From Shewanella benthica (GTDB lineage: Bacteria > Pseudomonadota > Gammaproteobacteria > Enterobacterales > Shewanellaceae), in assembly GCA_023284085.1 (NCBI GenBank), contig JAKVHY010000001.1, positions 310,001-374,000 of the forward strand: 64,000 bases of DNA. Direction: 5' to 3'. The notes beneath the pieces were generated by a model, which saw only the letters and a program-made list of their open reading frames with translations, searched no databases and was not told the origin of the DNA. How positions within the stretch are numbered: position 1 is the stretch's first letter; every line of letters begins with the position of its first letter. This document shows, piece after piece, positions 45,189 through 54,759 of this stretch. The position numbers and the translations under genes were made by a program.

Positions 45189-47296
45189 GCTGAGGCTCCG
45201 TCATTGCTGTCCTCATTCTCCTCACACACTTCACAAACCGGATCGTCGGTTTTAAGCGCGGTGAGCTGCTTGTCTAAAATAATAGGTACTGCACTTTCGC
45301 TGGTTAAACTCGCCTCGGCTAACTCCATCTTTTCACTTTCAGCAAGGGTAGCCGCTTCTACGCCTAAGGGTAATATGGCATTTTGGCCCGAAAAACCACT
45401 GCCTGAGCCTGCGCCGCCGCCTGAGTTAAGGTTGATGGCTGAGCCAACAAGATGTACGCCGGCTGAGTCTATTTTGACGAAACTGCCACCAGCCTTGAGG
45501 GTGATTTCCGTGCCGGTTTCGATTACTACTTTCTGTCCAGCCTTGATATGCACTTCGGTGCCCGCTTCATTTATCCAGGCACTGCCGGTTTTCATCTGTA
45601 TCGAACCTTCCACGGTTAAACTCATGTCGCCTTTGATATTGTGACGACTCTCGCCTTCTACGGTCAGGTGATCATTGGCCTTAATACGGGTGAAGCGTTC
45701 GTTATCTACATCCAGGTGCTGATCATGTTTAATCTGTGTTACTTGATCATTTTCAACCAAGGTATTCATGTCTTTCTGGGCGTGAATGTATATCTCTTCC
45801 TTGTCACATTCATCTTCGAATCTCAGCTCATTACTGCCCTCGCCCTTATGGGTCTGAGTCTTGATACCTGTGCGTGTCTTGTTTGCCGGTAACGGGTAAG
45901 GCACTTGACTGATAACGTTAAAAGCACGCCCAGTGATGATAGGTTGATCCGGGTCGCCTTCAAGAAAATTCACGATAACTTCATGACCAATCCGTGGAAT
46001 GGCCATCATGCCATATTGACCACCGGCCCAGGCCTGACTGACACGCACCCAGCAACTCGACCCCTTATTAACACTAGCGTCACCATTACCATATCTGTCC
46101 CAGGGAAACTGCACCTTAACCCGGCCAAATTCATCACAGAAGATCTCTTCATTTTCAGGCCCCACCACGATAGCCATCTGCGGACCGGTGACCAAAGGTT
46201 TAGGGTTTGGCCTTGCTTGCCAGGGTAAGCTGGCTGGAATGGCAGTAAACTCATTATGATAACGGGTCGGCTTTTGGGTGTTGGCCTCTTCTGCAGCGGC
46301 TCCCTGCTCCCCGGTATGCTTAACACCGGTAATGATCCAGTCACGGTTAAGTGCACTATCGCCATGCTCCATCAAGTCGAATTTAAAACCACTGATGGCC
46401 TGCATGATGTTGCTCTTGCCTGTGGCCACTTGTGCGTCACGGCGCAGGTATTCCTGACGCACCTGAGTGATCGGGATCCCCGCGGCATCATCCTTGTAGC
46501 GGCCCGGATAGTCGAAGTGCTCGTAATCCAAGCGTTGGCAATCTAACTCTTTGCCTGTGCTGGTCTGCAGGAAGCTGTATTGGGGCTTCTTAAAGCTGTT
46601 ATCTTTGAGGGTGACGCTGGCAGGCTTTATCTGATGTTGAAAGCTGAACGCGTTCACATAGGGAACATCGATCACTCCGCCACTGATGGCATTGTAAGGA
46701 AAAGGCGCTCCTAAGCTCACCAATTTACTGGTGCTGTCACAGAAAATCAGCGTGTGTGTGTCAGCAGTGTGATCGAAAAAGTAAAACAGGCCGACTTCAG
46801 CCGCCAGACGACTGATAAACTCAAAATCTGTTTCACGATACTGCACGCAGTATTCACGTATTTCAGACTCGAATCTGGGATCACAACTGAAGGCATAATC
46901 TTTTAGCCCCATCTCACCGAGCAAGGTGGCGATAATATCTAACACGGTTTTCTGCTGAAAAATCCGACTGTTCTGTCTGAGCTTGAGTCTGGCCAGTGCT
47001 GGCACTAAGGTCAGCTGATATTGAGTGTGATGATGGCCGGTATCGCCCTTGCTAAATTGGCTCACAATGCCGTGCACCTGACGCTGCACCGACTCATCTA
47101 AGGTCCAGGTGAGTAGGCCTGTTTGGTCGACGATAGACTCGGCAGTGAGATTGTCTAATCGGCTCAGTAGCGTCAACTTAACCTCGAATGGCGTCGACAG
47201 ATACTCGATGAAGCTAAAATCGACGACATCCAGGCTATCCTCGTCCAAGCCTTGGGCACTGAAGTGGAAACGTAAACCTGAGCCAGAAAGCGCCAT
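45185..47296 (-). CDS. vgrG: VgrG spike protein
   Basis: I chose the ATG at 47296: it has AAGGAT seven bases upstream, and the protein then begins MALSGSGLRFHFSAQGLDEDSLDVV, like other VgrG proteins. The frame is open from a TTG at 47359. It has 703 residues: gp27-like part with RLDNLTAES and CVQYRETDFEFISRLAAEVGLFYFF, then gp5-like OB domain with VGPENEEIFCDEFGRVKVQFPWDR, WVRVSQAWAGGQYG and PRIGHEVIVNFLEGDPDQPIITGR, and the beta-helix repeats. The C-terminus ends shortly after the beta-helix, so there is no effector extension. It would trimerise, carry PAAR at its tip and deliver the VasX-like effector through the adaptor. Confidence 0.95.
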   Translation of the reverse strand: MALSGSGLRFHFSAQGLDEDSLDVVDFSFIEYLSTPFEVKLTLLSRLDNLTAESIVDQTGLLTWTLDESVQRQVHGIVSQFSKGDTGHHHTQYQLTLVPALARLKLRQNSRIFQQKTVLDIIATLLGEMGLKDYAFSCDPRFESEIREYCVQYRETDFEFISRLAAEVGLFYFFDHTADTHTLIFCDSTSKLVSLGAPFPYNAISGGVIDVPYVNAFSFQHQIKPASVTLKDNSFKKPQYSFLQTSTGKELDCQRLDYEHFDYPGRYKDDAAGIPITQVRQEYLRRDAQVATGKSNIMQAISGFKFDLMEHGDSALNRDWIITGVKHTGEQGAAAEEANTQKPTRYHNEFTAIPASLPWQARPNPKPLVTGPQMAIVVGPENEEIFCDEFGRVKVQFPWDRYGNGDASVNKGSSCWVRVSQAWAGGQYGMMAIPRIGHEVIVNFLEGDPDQPIITGRAFNVISQVPYPLPANKTRTGIKTQTHKGEGSNELRFEDECDKEEIYIHAQKDMNTLVENDQVTQIKHDQHLDVDNERFTRIKANDHLTVEGESRHNIKGDMSLTVEGSIQMKTGSAWINEAGTEVHIKAGQKVVIETGTEITLKAGGSFVKIDSAGVHLVGSAINLNSGGGAGSGSGFSGQNAILPLGVEAATLAESEKMELAEASLTSESAVPIILDKQLTALKTDDPVCEVCEENEDSNDGASA

Positions 47297-47377
47297 GACA
47301 ATATCCTTATCTATTGGGGTTGTATCCAGTGACATCGAGTAAACACTTGCCTGACTCAATATCGATTGAAATAATCT

Positions 47378-47424
47378 TTAGGGAAATAAACCCGGCCTTG
47401 GGCCGATCGATGTATTTCCCTAAA
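47378..47424. repeat. Nested inverted repeat between hcp and vgrG
   Basis: TTTAGGGAAATA at 47378-47389 pairs with TATTTCCCTAAA at 47413-47424, and inside it CGGCC-TTG-GGCCG forms a second stem. It lies 82 bp upstream of the vgrG start and could be part of a terminator or a leader control structure. Confidence 0.5.
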
Positions 47425-47483
47425 ACTTATCTCCTTCACTAAAATAAATAGTGAAAATATAAATAAACGCGCTAAAAGAAAAT

Positions 47484-47506
47484 CAGGTGCTTATGGTAAG
47501 CACCTG
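47484..47506 (-). terminator. Terminator directly after hcp
   Basis: CAGGTGCTTA pairs perfectly with TAAGCACCTG around a 3-base loop, followed on the minus strand by ATTTTCTTTT. It lies 111 bp past the hcp stop and before vgrG. It would let hcp be expressed above the vgrG genes by partial termination. Confidence 0.85.
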
Positions 47507-47616
47507 CTTATTCTCATTAGCCGTACCTATGCTCCGAACTACTGCCCTGAATGACGAGTTCAAGCGGGTATTTCAACGAAACATAGGGACAAGTGATGAG
47601 TTAACTTAATGGACTA

Positions 47617-48135
47617 TTAAGCTTCGATCGGCTTACGCCAATCATCTGAACCTGAAGTACCTGCAGTCGTATGATCCCAATCGATCTTACGGTATGCCAT
47701 AGACACAGTAACGAGCTGAGTGAAGTCAGCCTTGCTTGGATCTTGGCAATGAGGCATGTGGCATTTAATATCTATGATGGTTGCGCCTTCGAGCTTAGTG
47801 CTGAAGTAATGCTCTTGCTTACCTTCGATAGAAGTGCGGTACCACTTTAGTTCAACTTCGGTGATCTTCTCACCCGATGCGAGTGAGTTATACATCAAGG
47901 GAACGGCCTTGTTCAGTGCCACAGTAAACTTAAATGGCTTATGAATACGCTGTCCTGAAGGTTGACCCGACTGTGGATCCGTAGGCACTGTGACTATGTG
48001 ATCAAATTCCTGAACCAGCATCTCATCTTCATGACCTTCGACAAAAATGTCACCGACAGAATCGGCGGTGAAAGCACCTGCAGTAATGTGTCCCTGGGTC
48101 TGTCCTTTGATTGAGATATAACATGGTGTTGGCAT
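47617..48135 (-). CDS. hcp: Hcp, T6SS tube protein
   Basis: This 172-residue protein forms hexameric rings that stack into the inner T6SS tube. Its sequence follows Vibrio-type Hcp from end to end: MPTPCYISIKGQTQGHITAGA at the start, EFDHIVTVPTDPQSGQPSGQR and KPFKFTVALNKAVPL in the middle, and TAGTSGSDDWRKPIEA at the end. The Vibrio cholerae protein also has 172 residues. AAAGGA lies seven bases before the ATG. It is first in its transcription unit, behind a sigma-54 promoter with three enhancer-like sites (48234-48359), and is followed by a terminator. It has no effector fusion. Confidence 0.97.
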   Translation of the reverse strand: MPTPCYISIKGQTQGHITAGAFTADSVGDIFVEGHEDEMLVQEFDHIVTVPTDPQSGQPSGQRIHKPFKFTVALNKAVPLMYNSLASGEKITEVELKWYRTSIEGKQEHYFSTKLEGATIIDIKCHMPHCQDPSKADFTQLVTVSMAYRKIDWDHTTAGTSGSDDWRKPIEA

Positions 48136-48233
48136 GGATAATTCCTTTTAAAATTAGTAATGATTTTACTTTGGTTCGTTGAGCCTGCTGGCTCTTTAAA
48201 CCTAGGGGTTTGTTATTAAACCTACTGCTATAA

Positions 48234-48250
48234 AGCCAGTATCATGCCAA
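48234..48250 (-). promoter_or_regulatory. Sigma-54 promoter of hcp
   Basis: On the minus strand TTGGCATGATACTGGCT matches the sigma-54 consensus TTGGCAYRN4TTGCW with one mismatch (TGGC for TTGC); the key GG and GC pairs are both present with correct spacing. It lies about 100 bp before the hcp start codon. Confidence 0.8.
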
Positions 48251-48298
48251 GTGTGTAAGTGGTTGTTTTTACGTTAGTTAGCTTTTTATCTGAATTCT

Positions 48299-48359
48299 CT
48301 GGGCAAGATCTTGCTCGATGCTGAGCAAGATCTTGCCCAGCGAGCAAAAAGTGGCCCAG
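48299..48359 (-). promoter_or_regulatory. Three tandem 20-bp palindromic activator sites upstream of hcp (probable VasH enhancer)
   Basis: The three sites at 48299-48318, 48321-48340 and 48340-48359 each fit CTGGGC-N8-GCCCAG or a close variant (plus strand: CTGGGCAAGATCTTGCTCGA, CTGAGCAAGATCTTGCCCAG, GCGAGCAAAAAGTGGCCCAG). The first two also form one perfect 18-bp stem with a 6-base loop. The closest centre is 61 bp from the promoter GG pair. The array at 28504-28565 is the same in motif, number and distance. Binding by VasH is inferred. Confidence 0.75.
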
Positions 48360-48386
48360 CTATTCTATTTATGCTTAGGCTTAGGC

Positions 48387-49685
48387 TTAATGCAGTTTCT
48401 CTGTCTTGGTCTCGCTTACTATTACCTTTAAGGATACATTTGCATGCTTTGGTAATTGGACGGCACTATTCCCACTACTGTTTCCACTTGCCTTAGCACT
48501 TTCTTTTTCACTCGCCACGGCCTCGTTAGCGAGTTCGGCTTCAGACTCGACGGCGGTTAATTTTCCCCACTGCAGAGCCAGTAAGGTGCGTTTGATCAAT
48601 AAGGCCTTTAACTGAGTATCGAGCTGCGCCAATTCACCACCGGCGCGAACATAAGACTCATCCTTTAACAGATCATCGATAAAATAGGTCCGCGCCAATA
48701 TAGGCGACAAGCTGCTGGCATAATTAGCCACATCTTTAGCGGCACCTTGTACCAGCCTGATGTTCACCGGGACTCGTCTGGTGAGTTGGCTTAAGTTGGC
48801 CATCTTGGTTCTCGCCGCCGAAAATCGCCTAAAATTCTTATCTAGCTCTATTAAGTAATTCACCTGCTCGGGATAGATAGACAGAGAAGTGTCTTGCCGC
48901 GGCAGATTAAATAACTCATCGATCAGTTGAGCCACGGTAGGCGCCTGTACTTCGACGACCACGACAGGAGTAAACCAGCGGGGTAATTGCTGACGAATTT
49001 CATCCTGATAAGAGACGCCAGCGTAAACGCCAATACAGCCAAATACCAAGACAGATAAACCTGCAATAGCCACCATCCAAGGTGTGCGTTTTTTGGCTGA
49101 TTTTGTCTTATCCACTCCGATGTGCGTCACTTTAGCGATGGATTTACGTTGCTGTGTCTCGATATGATCTAATTTCTCAAAAATCACGTAACCCAGCACA
49201 TCCAGGTTGGGCACCTGCTGAGGCTGCTTCTGTTTAAGTAACTCGAATAACTGTTGGCAGGCATATTCACAGCGATACCAGTCACGCACATTGGCCGGCG
49301 TCGCCGCCATCTTCTTAAGCTCGGGGGTCACTTTCGTCACTGCCCAGTTGATGATCTCGGCAACTTTCTCCGCCGCCATGGCCTCTATTTCACTGGAATA
49401 AGAGACGATGGATAACATCAACTCCAATCCCGATGCGAGGCCACTCACCCCTTGGGTCTTACTCGCGGCGCTAATGTAATAGGCAGAGGTCAGTAGATCT
49501 GCACCCGAGGTGTTGGCTAATTCCTGTGCCAAACGATACACCTTATCCCAGTCCGTTCCCCCACTGAGCGGATTGTTACGTCTGTTGATCTCGGCTCGCA
49601 TCTCCTGATACAGAGGCTGCTCTCTGAGAGACTTAGGATTTGAGGCCAGTTTGAAACGATTGACTCTACACACATTGTTTTGCAT
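48387..49685 (-). CDS. vasL: VasL, T6SS accessory protein (ImpA-N type)
   Basis: This 432-residue protein has an ImpA-type N-terminal domain (LREQPLYQEMRAEINRRNNPLSGGTDWDKVYRLAQELANTSGADLLTSAYYISA, about residues 20-75) like TssA. A single membrane segment follows (WMVAIAGLSVLVFGCIGVYAG, about 200-225), and then a C-terminal helical VasL-type region. It lies after tssM, the same place as vasL in V. cholerae. It would interact with the baseplate or sheath ends, as TssA-family proteins do, but anchored in the inner membrane. The last residues are poorly structured. A terminator separates it from tssM. Confidence 0.85.
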   Translation of the reverse strand: MQNNVCRVNRFKLASNPKSLREQPLYQEMRAEINRRNNPLSGGTDWDKVYRLAQELANTSGADLLTSAYYISAASKTQGVSGLASGLELMLSIVSYSSEIEAMAAEKVAEIINWAVTKVTPELKKMAATPANVRDWYRCEYACQQLFELLKQKQPQQVPNLDVLGYVIFEKLDHIETQQRKSIAKVTHIGVDKTKSAKKRTPWMVAIAGLSVLVFGCIGVYAGVSYQDEIRQQLPRWFTPVVVVEVQAPTVAQLIDELFNLPRQDTSLSIYPEQVNYLIELDKNFRRFSAARTKMANLSQLTRRVPVNIRLVQGAAKDVANYASSLSPILARTYFIDDLLKDESYVRAGGELAQLDTQLKALLIKRTLLALQWGKLTAVESEAELANEAVASEKESAKASGNSSGNSAVQLPKHANVSLKVIVSETKTEKLH

Positions 49686-49727
49686 TAAGGTACCACCAGG
49701 CGAAAGATCCCCCTCGCCTCTATAAAC

Positions 49728-49757
49728 AAAAAAAAGCAGGGGCTTGCCCCCGCCGTC
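49728..49757 (-). terminator. Hairpin between tssM and vasL
   Basis: On the minus strand a G/C-rich stem (GCGGGGGC paired with the CCCCTGC arm, one mismatch) is followed by eight T. It lies 15 bp past the tssM stop and would reduce transcription into vasL. Confidence 0.8.
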
Positions 49758-49771
49758 ATTTAATACAAGAG

Positions 49772-52700
49772 TTAATACAAGGTTTTTGGAATTTCGAAGC
49801 TACTGAGTAGCTTAGAAGTAAATGGATTCACATTATCCCGGGTACGCAATCGATAGGTCACATCGCCCTTATCGACCACAAACTTATAATCGATACTGGT
49901 AGAGCTACTGCCTGACATTCTGGCACTGTCCAGCAGACGGAAGAAGGCCCAGGGTCCTTCAAATACCAGAGATCGAGGCGAGTCACCTGTCTTACTCGGC
50001 ACCAAAGTTAGCTTGCTCACCGCCGAGTCCCGTAAGGTGTTGGGCCACACCAGCGCCACTCCACGATGGGGACCATGGGTGTACTCGACAAATTGACCGT
50101 CTATATTCATCACACTGCGGCGTTTGTTAGGACTCATCTGCAGTGTCTCCAGGGAAAACTCCACATCCAGGTTACCCTTGGGATTGAAGAAGGCCTGCTG
50201 GATACGCTTAGCCTGCTCCAGAGACTGCAACACCTCTTTGCGCACCAGAGTCGAATTACCTTCGCTGAATTGATTTAACGCATCGAAGTTTTCTTCGAGG
50301 AACATCTTCATCTGGTCGTTATAAAAGTTGTTCAATGTGCCCTTAGGGCCGAAGAAGCGTTCGAAGTCATCGATGGAGACCTGCTTATCCGATTTGGGGT
50401 TAAATGGATAACGTGAAGCCAAATTCTGCTCAAAATCCTGGAACACTTCGTTATACCAGCGAACCTCTAAATGCTTGATGGCACTTTGCAGCACGACTTT
50501 CCAGCTCTCACTGGCCAGCTTGCCCACCATGGCATCCACAGGTTTAGGCAAACTGGTGGCGATGCGCTCTAAGGCATAGATGGGATCGGCGTCGTTGAGG
50601 GTCAAGCGTTCCTGAGCCGCCTTGAGCGCTGCCTTACCCACATCGGGAGCATCTTGAATCGATTTAAGATAAGCGTGCAATCGCCCGATAGACCCCATTA
50701 CCTCATCAAGATAGGCGGGCTGGGTGCCCTCGCTCTTGAGCAGATGGTTCAGGGCGGTAAAGTCACTGTCTATCTTCGCCGCTATCTGATAACGGGGAGA
50801 TTCCATGATGACGCTGCGAGCACTGGCATCGTCCGGCATAGAGGGGAATAGCTCAGTGTTAGTGGTTAAGGTATCCAACAGGCGATTGATGGGACGATTG
50901 CTGATGGCAAAGTTATCAATCACCATGACACCATGATTGATATCCCGAAAATCCTTCAACTCAAAATCATTAAGCGCCCTGCGCCAGGATGACTTGTAGT
51001 CTAAGGTATATTGATTGATGATCTTGTCTCTCAGGGCTATCTTATCTGCATCACTGAAATCCGTGGTATCGGACTGACCCAGCACCCAGCTGTCTATCAG
51101 CGCCAGATCTGCCACCGAATCCGACTTTGGCATAAAGTAGCGCTCGAACCCTTGCTTGCTGAGCAAACGGGGGATCTTCATCCCATCACCATGATTCTTG
51201 ATCTCTTTACGCTCTTCAAACACCAGCTCATAGGCCGGTCCCGTGGCCAATTTAAGATCCAATGCGCCGCCTAATTCCGCCGAGGCCGATTGCCTGAGCT
51301 GCCTGTAAACCCTTTGTTCTATGGGCAAGGTGCTCAACTCAGCCTGAGTCTTAGCGATCAGCTTATCGTATGATTTGAGGGTATCTTCCGCCTCTATGAC
51401 ACCGGCTAGCCTCATGGCCTGCAGATCCGTATGCAACAAGGCATAATCCAGATGCTCCATCAGCTGAGTCTGTAAGATGCGATCCCCTTCATAGGACTTC
51501 TGCCACACCTTAGAAAAATACGCCTTAACAAATTCATCCTGACGACCGCTCTTGTCCACCATCATGCGAAACACCCTGAGTATCGCCAGCTTTTCATTGC
51601 TGTTCTCGGGGGCATCGGACATGTCGATGGCCACTTGTTTCAGCAATGCCGGCAGGTAACGGTATGACAACAGCCTCAGGTAGGTTTCCTCTACTTTAGG
51701 CCCTATGGTATGACCCTGATAGAGACCGAAATCTGAGATCAATCTTGGCTTATCGCGGAAGAAGCCAAACTCTAAGGTCGCTGCACGTATGGTATTTAAG
51801 GGAGGTATGATGCTTTTACCCAGTAGATCGAAACTGGAGAGTTCATTGAGTTCATTAAACTCGGTCACCTTGCTTAATACGGCATCCGCCTGTTCACTGT
51901 TAAGCAGGTAATATCTGTGCCAGGTGCCGACCAGGAGCACTGAGGCGATTGTGCATGCCACGAAAGAGAGGGTCATCAGACGACGTTTTTGCTTCGCCAC
52001 CTTGAAGTTATCCGATGCAAGACCAGCCTCAGGATAGATGATCTGTTTAAACAGGGATTGGATGAAATAGGTCGTCGAGTTCTCACTCTTCTGGGCACTG
52101 TTGATTGACTCTCTCAGACCATATCGACGCGAAGCACTGTCAACATAAGCATTGGTCGGCACGCCTTGTTGATAAACCGAGGTGAAATAGACACCACGAA
52201 CCAGGGCCGAAGTAGAAAATTGATCGCTGGCCAATGCATCGCTGAAGAACTCTTGTAGCACCTGATGAGCACCCGCTATCTGACGGGTAAAACTATAGAT
52301 GGCCGCGCGCTCTTCCTTATCACGGCACTGCAACAGCGCCCGGGGAAGATGCGCATTGATACGCGCGATAAAGCCGGAATAATCTTCATCGAACTCCTTG
52401 AGCCAACTGTCCAGATCGTTGACCGAATTGAGTGAGAAGGTAAAGCCCATGATCTCATCTCTCTGGGCCTGAGTGTAGTGGCGAAAGAAGGGCTCGAATC
52501 CAAGTAATAAGTCTAATTTAGTCAAGGTGATATATACGGGCAGACGTGTAGACAGGGTCTCCATCAACTCACGCAGACGGGCTCGAATCAACTGAGCATA
52601 CGCCTTACGTTCAGATGTCGCCGAGCTGATAACATTAGCCATATCCAGCGCTAACACCACACCATTTAGGGGTCTGCGGCTGCGGGTACTCTCGAGCCAC

Positions 52701-53335
52701 TCGACAAAATGGGTCCACAGACGCCTAGTCATCTCACCTTCATTACTGCCTTCTACCTTCTTCTGCGTCAGCAGCTCGCCGTCAGGGTCGATAAGCACGG
52801 CATTATCACTGATCCACCAATCGAAGGAGTAGGGATTTTCAGACTTCTTGCCCGAAGCCCGCATCACAGAAGAGAACACAAATTTCTGCCCCGAGCGGTT
52901 TATCATGCTGGTTTTACCGGCATTCTCGACGCCGAGCACCAGATACCAAGGTAAGGCGTAGAGATAGTTGCGAGTATTTAAGCTTTCCTTGAGCCCTGAC
53001 ATCACGTCATTAAGCTCGACCTCCTGGCGCTCGACCATGCCCTTGATGGGATCCTCTTTGAGCTGTTGAACCTTCTCATTCTGAGCATTATATTGATTCA
53101 ACTTACGCCATTGAAACCAGCCCCACAGGGCGAAACACGACAGCGAGAAGATAGTGCTGGCCACCACTCGGGAACCGACACTGGCGAGCACATGCTCGGA
53201 CTCTATCTCCAACCAAGGTCCTGCCCACCATATCCCCACATTGAGCAACACAAAAATGGCCACCAATAAAATGGGTAATGCCGATTTAAACTCAGGTAAT
53301 AGCTTGATAAAAAATGATTTCAGCTTCGACCACAT
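49772..53335 (-). CDS. tssM: TssM (IcmF/VasK), inner-membrane T6SS core component
   Basis: This 1187-residue protein has two N-terminal membrane segments (about residues 15-35 and 50-70). Then comes a GTPase-like cytoplasmic domain with GVENAGKTSMI as the Walker A motif near residue 138 and SWLxxFxxDYSGFI-type IcmF sequence. A third membrane segment near 460 (LSFVACTIASVLLVGTWHRYYLL) leads to a long periplasmic domain ending with the beta-rich ImcF/TssM C-terminal region. It joins TssL and TssJ to form the envelope-spanning complex. The Walker motif is complete, so ATP binding is likely. It starts 18 bp after tssA ends, in the same operon. Confidence 0.96.
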   Translation of the reverse strand: MWSKLKSFFIKLLPEFKSALPILLVAIFVLLNVGIWWAGPWLEIESEHVLASVGSRVVASTIFSLSCFALWGWFQWRKLNQYNAQNEKVQQLKEDPIKGMVERQEVELNDVMSGLKESLNTRNYLYALPWYLVLGVENAGKTSMINRSGQKFVFSSVMRASGKKSENPYSFDWWISDNAVLIDPDGELLTQKKVEGSNEGEMTRRLWTHFVEWLESTRSRRPLNGVVLALDMANVISSATSERKAYAQLIRARLRELMETLSTRLPVYITLTKLDLLLGFEPFFRHYTQAQRDEIMGFTFSLNSVNDLDSWLKEFDEDYSGFIARINAHLPRALLQCRDKEERAAIYSFTRQIAGAHQVLQEFFSDALASDQFSTSALVRGVYFTSVYQQGVPTNAYVDSASRRYGLRESINSAQKSENSTTYFIQSLFKQIIYPEAGLASDNFKVAKQKRRLMTLSFVACTIASVLLVGTWHRYYLLNSEQADAVLSKVTEFNELNELSSFDLLGKSIIPPLNTIRAATLEFGFFRDKPRLISDFGLYQGHTIGPKVEETYLRLLSYRYLPALLKQVAIDMSDAPENSNEKLAILRVFRMMVDKSGRQDEFVKAYFSKVWQKSYEGDRILQTQLMEHLDYALLHTDLQAMRLAGVIEAEDTLKSYDKLIAKTQAELSTLPIEQRVYRQLRQSASAELGGALDLKLATGPAYELVFEERKEIKNHGDGMKIPRLLSKQGFERYFMPKSDSVADLALIDSWVLGQSDTTDFSDADKIALRDKIINQYTLDYKSSWRRALNDFELKDFRDINHGVMVIDNFAISNRPINRLLDTLTTNTELFPSMPDDASARSVIMESPRYQIAAKIDSDFTALNHLLKSEGTQPAYLDEVMGSIGRLHAYLKSIQDAPDVGKAALKAAQERLTLNDADPIYALERIATSLPKPVDAMVGKLASESWKVVLQSAIKHLEVRWYNEVFQDFEQNLASRYPFNPKSDKQVSIDDFERFFGPKGTLNNFYNDQMKMFLEENFDALNQFSEGNSTLVRKEVLQSLEQAKRIQQAFFNPKGNLDVEFSLETLQMSPNKRRSVMNIDGQFVEYTHGPHRGVALVWPNTLRDSAVSKLTLVPSKTGDSPRSLVFEGPWAFFRLLDSARMSGSSSTSIDYKFVVDKGDVTYRLRTRDNVNPFTSKLLSSFEIPKTLY

Positions 53336-53353
53336 ATACTTAATTCCCTGTAC

Positions 53354-54754
53354 TTAATCCAAATTTGCTTTTTGTTTGAGGCGAGCCATTAGACCTGGCT
53401 CCCAATCTGCCAGAGCCGTACTATTGGCCTGCTCATATAAGATCCGATAATCGATATCGGCCATGGCTGACAGTTGATGACCACTCTTGAGATCTGCCGC
53501 TAATAGGCGCAGATAAAAATTGTCTCTGGGCTCAGATGCCCGCTGCAGATGGTCATTGAGGCTGGAAAATGCCACCGACAAACCGCCGGACTCGGCTAAT
53601 TCCATCACCTCATTACCTTGCAGCTCCCATCCCTGCCCGCCACCATCAACCGTTGTTCGACCATAGCCTTGCTCAAGCCAGGCCTTAGTGTCCTTACTGG
53701 CGAAGGGCAAGCCGCCCTTGAACGACATGTCCAATAACTTAGGTAATCTGTCGACAAATGCGGCGGTATCTTCATGTATGGCCTTAGCCCACTGCGTCTG
53801 ACCCAGAGCCACCGCGATACGGGCGCTCAAGTGGTGACCGTCGAGCCAGAACGGACTCAGAGTAAGGCTTAACTCCACCCTTCTCAGCAAAGCCAGATCT
53901 GCGCCTCTCTCTAGTTGGCTCAGGTATTCGCTGACCCTGTCGGCGGCGATCGGCATCAAACTGGTTTCCCCGTCGGTATTGGCATTCTCGGGGGCGCTCG
54001 CCACGGAAAACCAAGTGGCAAACCGGCGTATCTTGAGGCTGAGCCCGGTTCCGGTTTCAAATTCACTGATAAAATCAGCCACCTTGAGTAAGGTCTGCTT
54101 GGTCGCCTTGTCGTTGCTGGAATCTATTTCCAACTTAGGCGCCATGACTTGAGCCACTGAAGTTGTCGAAGCGGTTTGACTCACGGCATTGACCACCGCA
54201 TTAGATTCACCCTGTTCAAATTGGCGAGTCAGACGCACCTTGAGCCCGTCGAGTACATCGATTGGCAGCTCCAGCTTCTCGGCCGTGTCCATTAATTCAC
54301 TCAACCGGATCAGCAGTTGCTCTTTACTCTCGGGATCGCTAAATTGGCTATCGAGGTTTTCACCGGCTTTAGCCGTACGCTGCACGATTTGCGCGAAGTA
54401 CTTGCGTCTGGGCAATACGCCTCTGGGACCCGGCGCCGGGAAACAGGCTTCCCAATAACACTTCATAAATTCATTGAGACTCGTCAACGACAGGCTAAAT
54501 CTGTCGATACTGGCCTGATGTTGCAGGCACTGCATCAGGTAAGTGATCAACTTGAGATCTTTACTGCGGGTCTCAAGTAAGGTCATCACCCCAGATTCGA
54601 CCTCCCCCCACTGCACTTCGCTGTGAGACAGAGAACCCACCTTCATCAGCTGAGATTCTACAAAATCGAATAACGCATCATCGTGCAGGCGATCACCCAC
54701 AGGGCTTGCTGCACTGATGGGCTCGACTATTTTTTTAAGATATTGTTGTGACAT
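53354..54754 (-). CDS. tssA: TssA (VasJ), T6SS baseplate/sheath-assembly protein
   Basis: I take the ATG at 54754, which follows the vasI stop after three bases; a TTG at 54772 is also in frame. The 466-residue protein has the ImpA-N domain (IVEPISAASPVGDRLHDDALFDFVESQLMKVGSLSHSEVQWGEVESGVMTLLETRSKDLKLITYLMQCL, about residues 10-80) and a C-terminal VasJ domain (LTLSPFWLDGHHLSARIAVALG near 305). TssA proteins help build the baseplate and direct growth of the tail tube and sheath. It is located between vasI and tssM, as in V. cholerae. No membrane segment is present, so it acts in the cytoplasm. Confidence 0.92.
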   Translation of the reverse strand: MSQQYLKKIVEPISAASPVGDRLHDDALFDFVESQLMKVGSLSHSEVQWGEVESGVMTLLETRSKDLKLITYLMQCLQHQASIDRFSLSLTSLNEFMKCYWEACFPAPGPRGVLPRRKYFAQIVQRTAKAGENLDSQFSDPESKEQLLIRLSELMDTAEKLELPIDVLDGLKVRLTRQFEQGESNAVVNAVSQTASTTSVAQVMAPKLEIDSSNDKATKQTLLKVADFISEFETGTGLSLKIRRFATWFSVASAPENANTDGETSLMPIAADRVSEYLSQLERGADLALLRRVELSLTLSPFWLDGHHLSARIAVALGQTQWAKAIHEDTAAFVDRLPKLLDMSFKGGLPFASKDTKAWLEQGYGRTTVDGGGQGWELQGNEVMELAESGGLSVAFSSLNDHLQRASEPRDNFYLRLLAADLKSGHQLSAMADIDYRILYEQANSTALADWEPGLMARLKQKANLD

Positions 54755-54759
54755 ATTAT

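Noticed and set aside
47297..47359. Longer VgrG start at TTG 47359
   Set aside because: The ATG at 47296 has a good ribosome-binding site and gives a typical VgrG N-terminus.
48299..48340. Perfect 18-bp stem with 6-base loop read as a terminator of vasL
   Set aside because: No T-run follows on either strand, and the sequence is made of repeated 20-bp sites that recur upstream of 28691 in a promoter setting. Enhancer sites explain it better.
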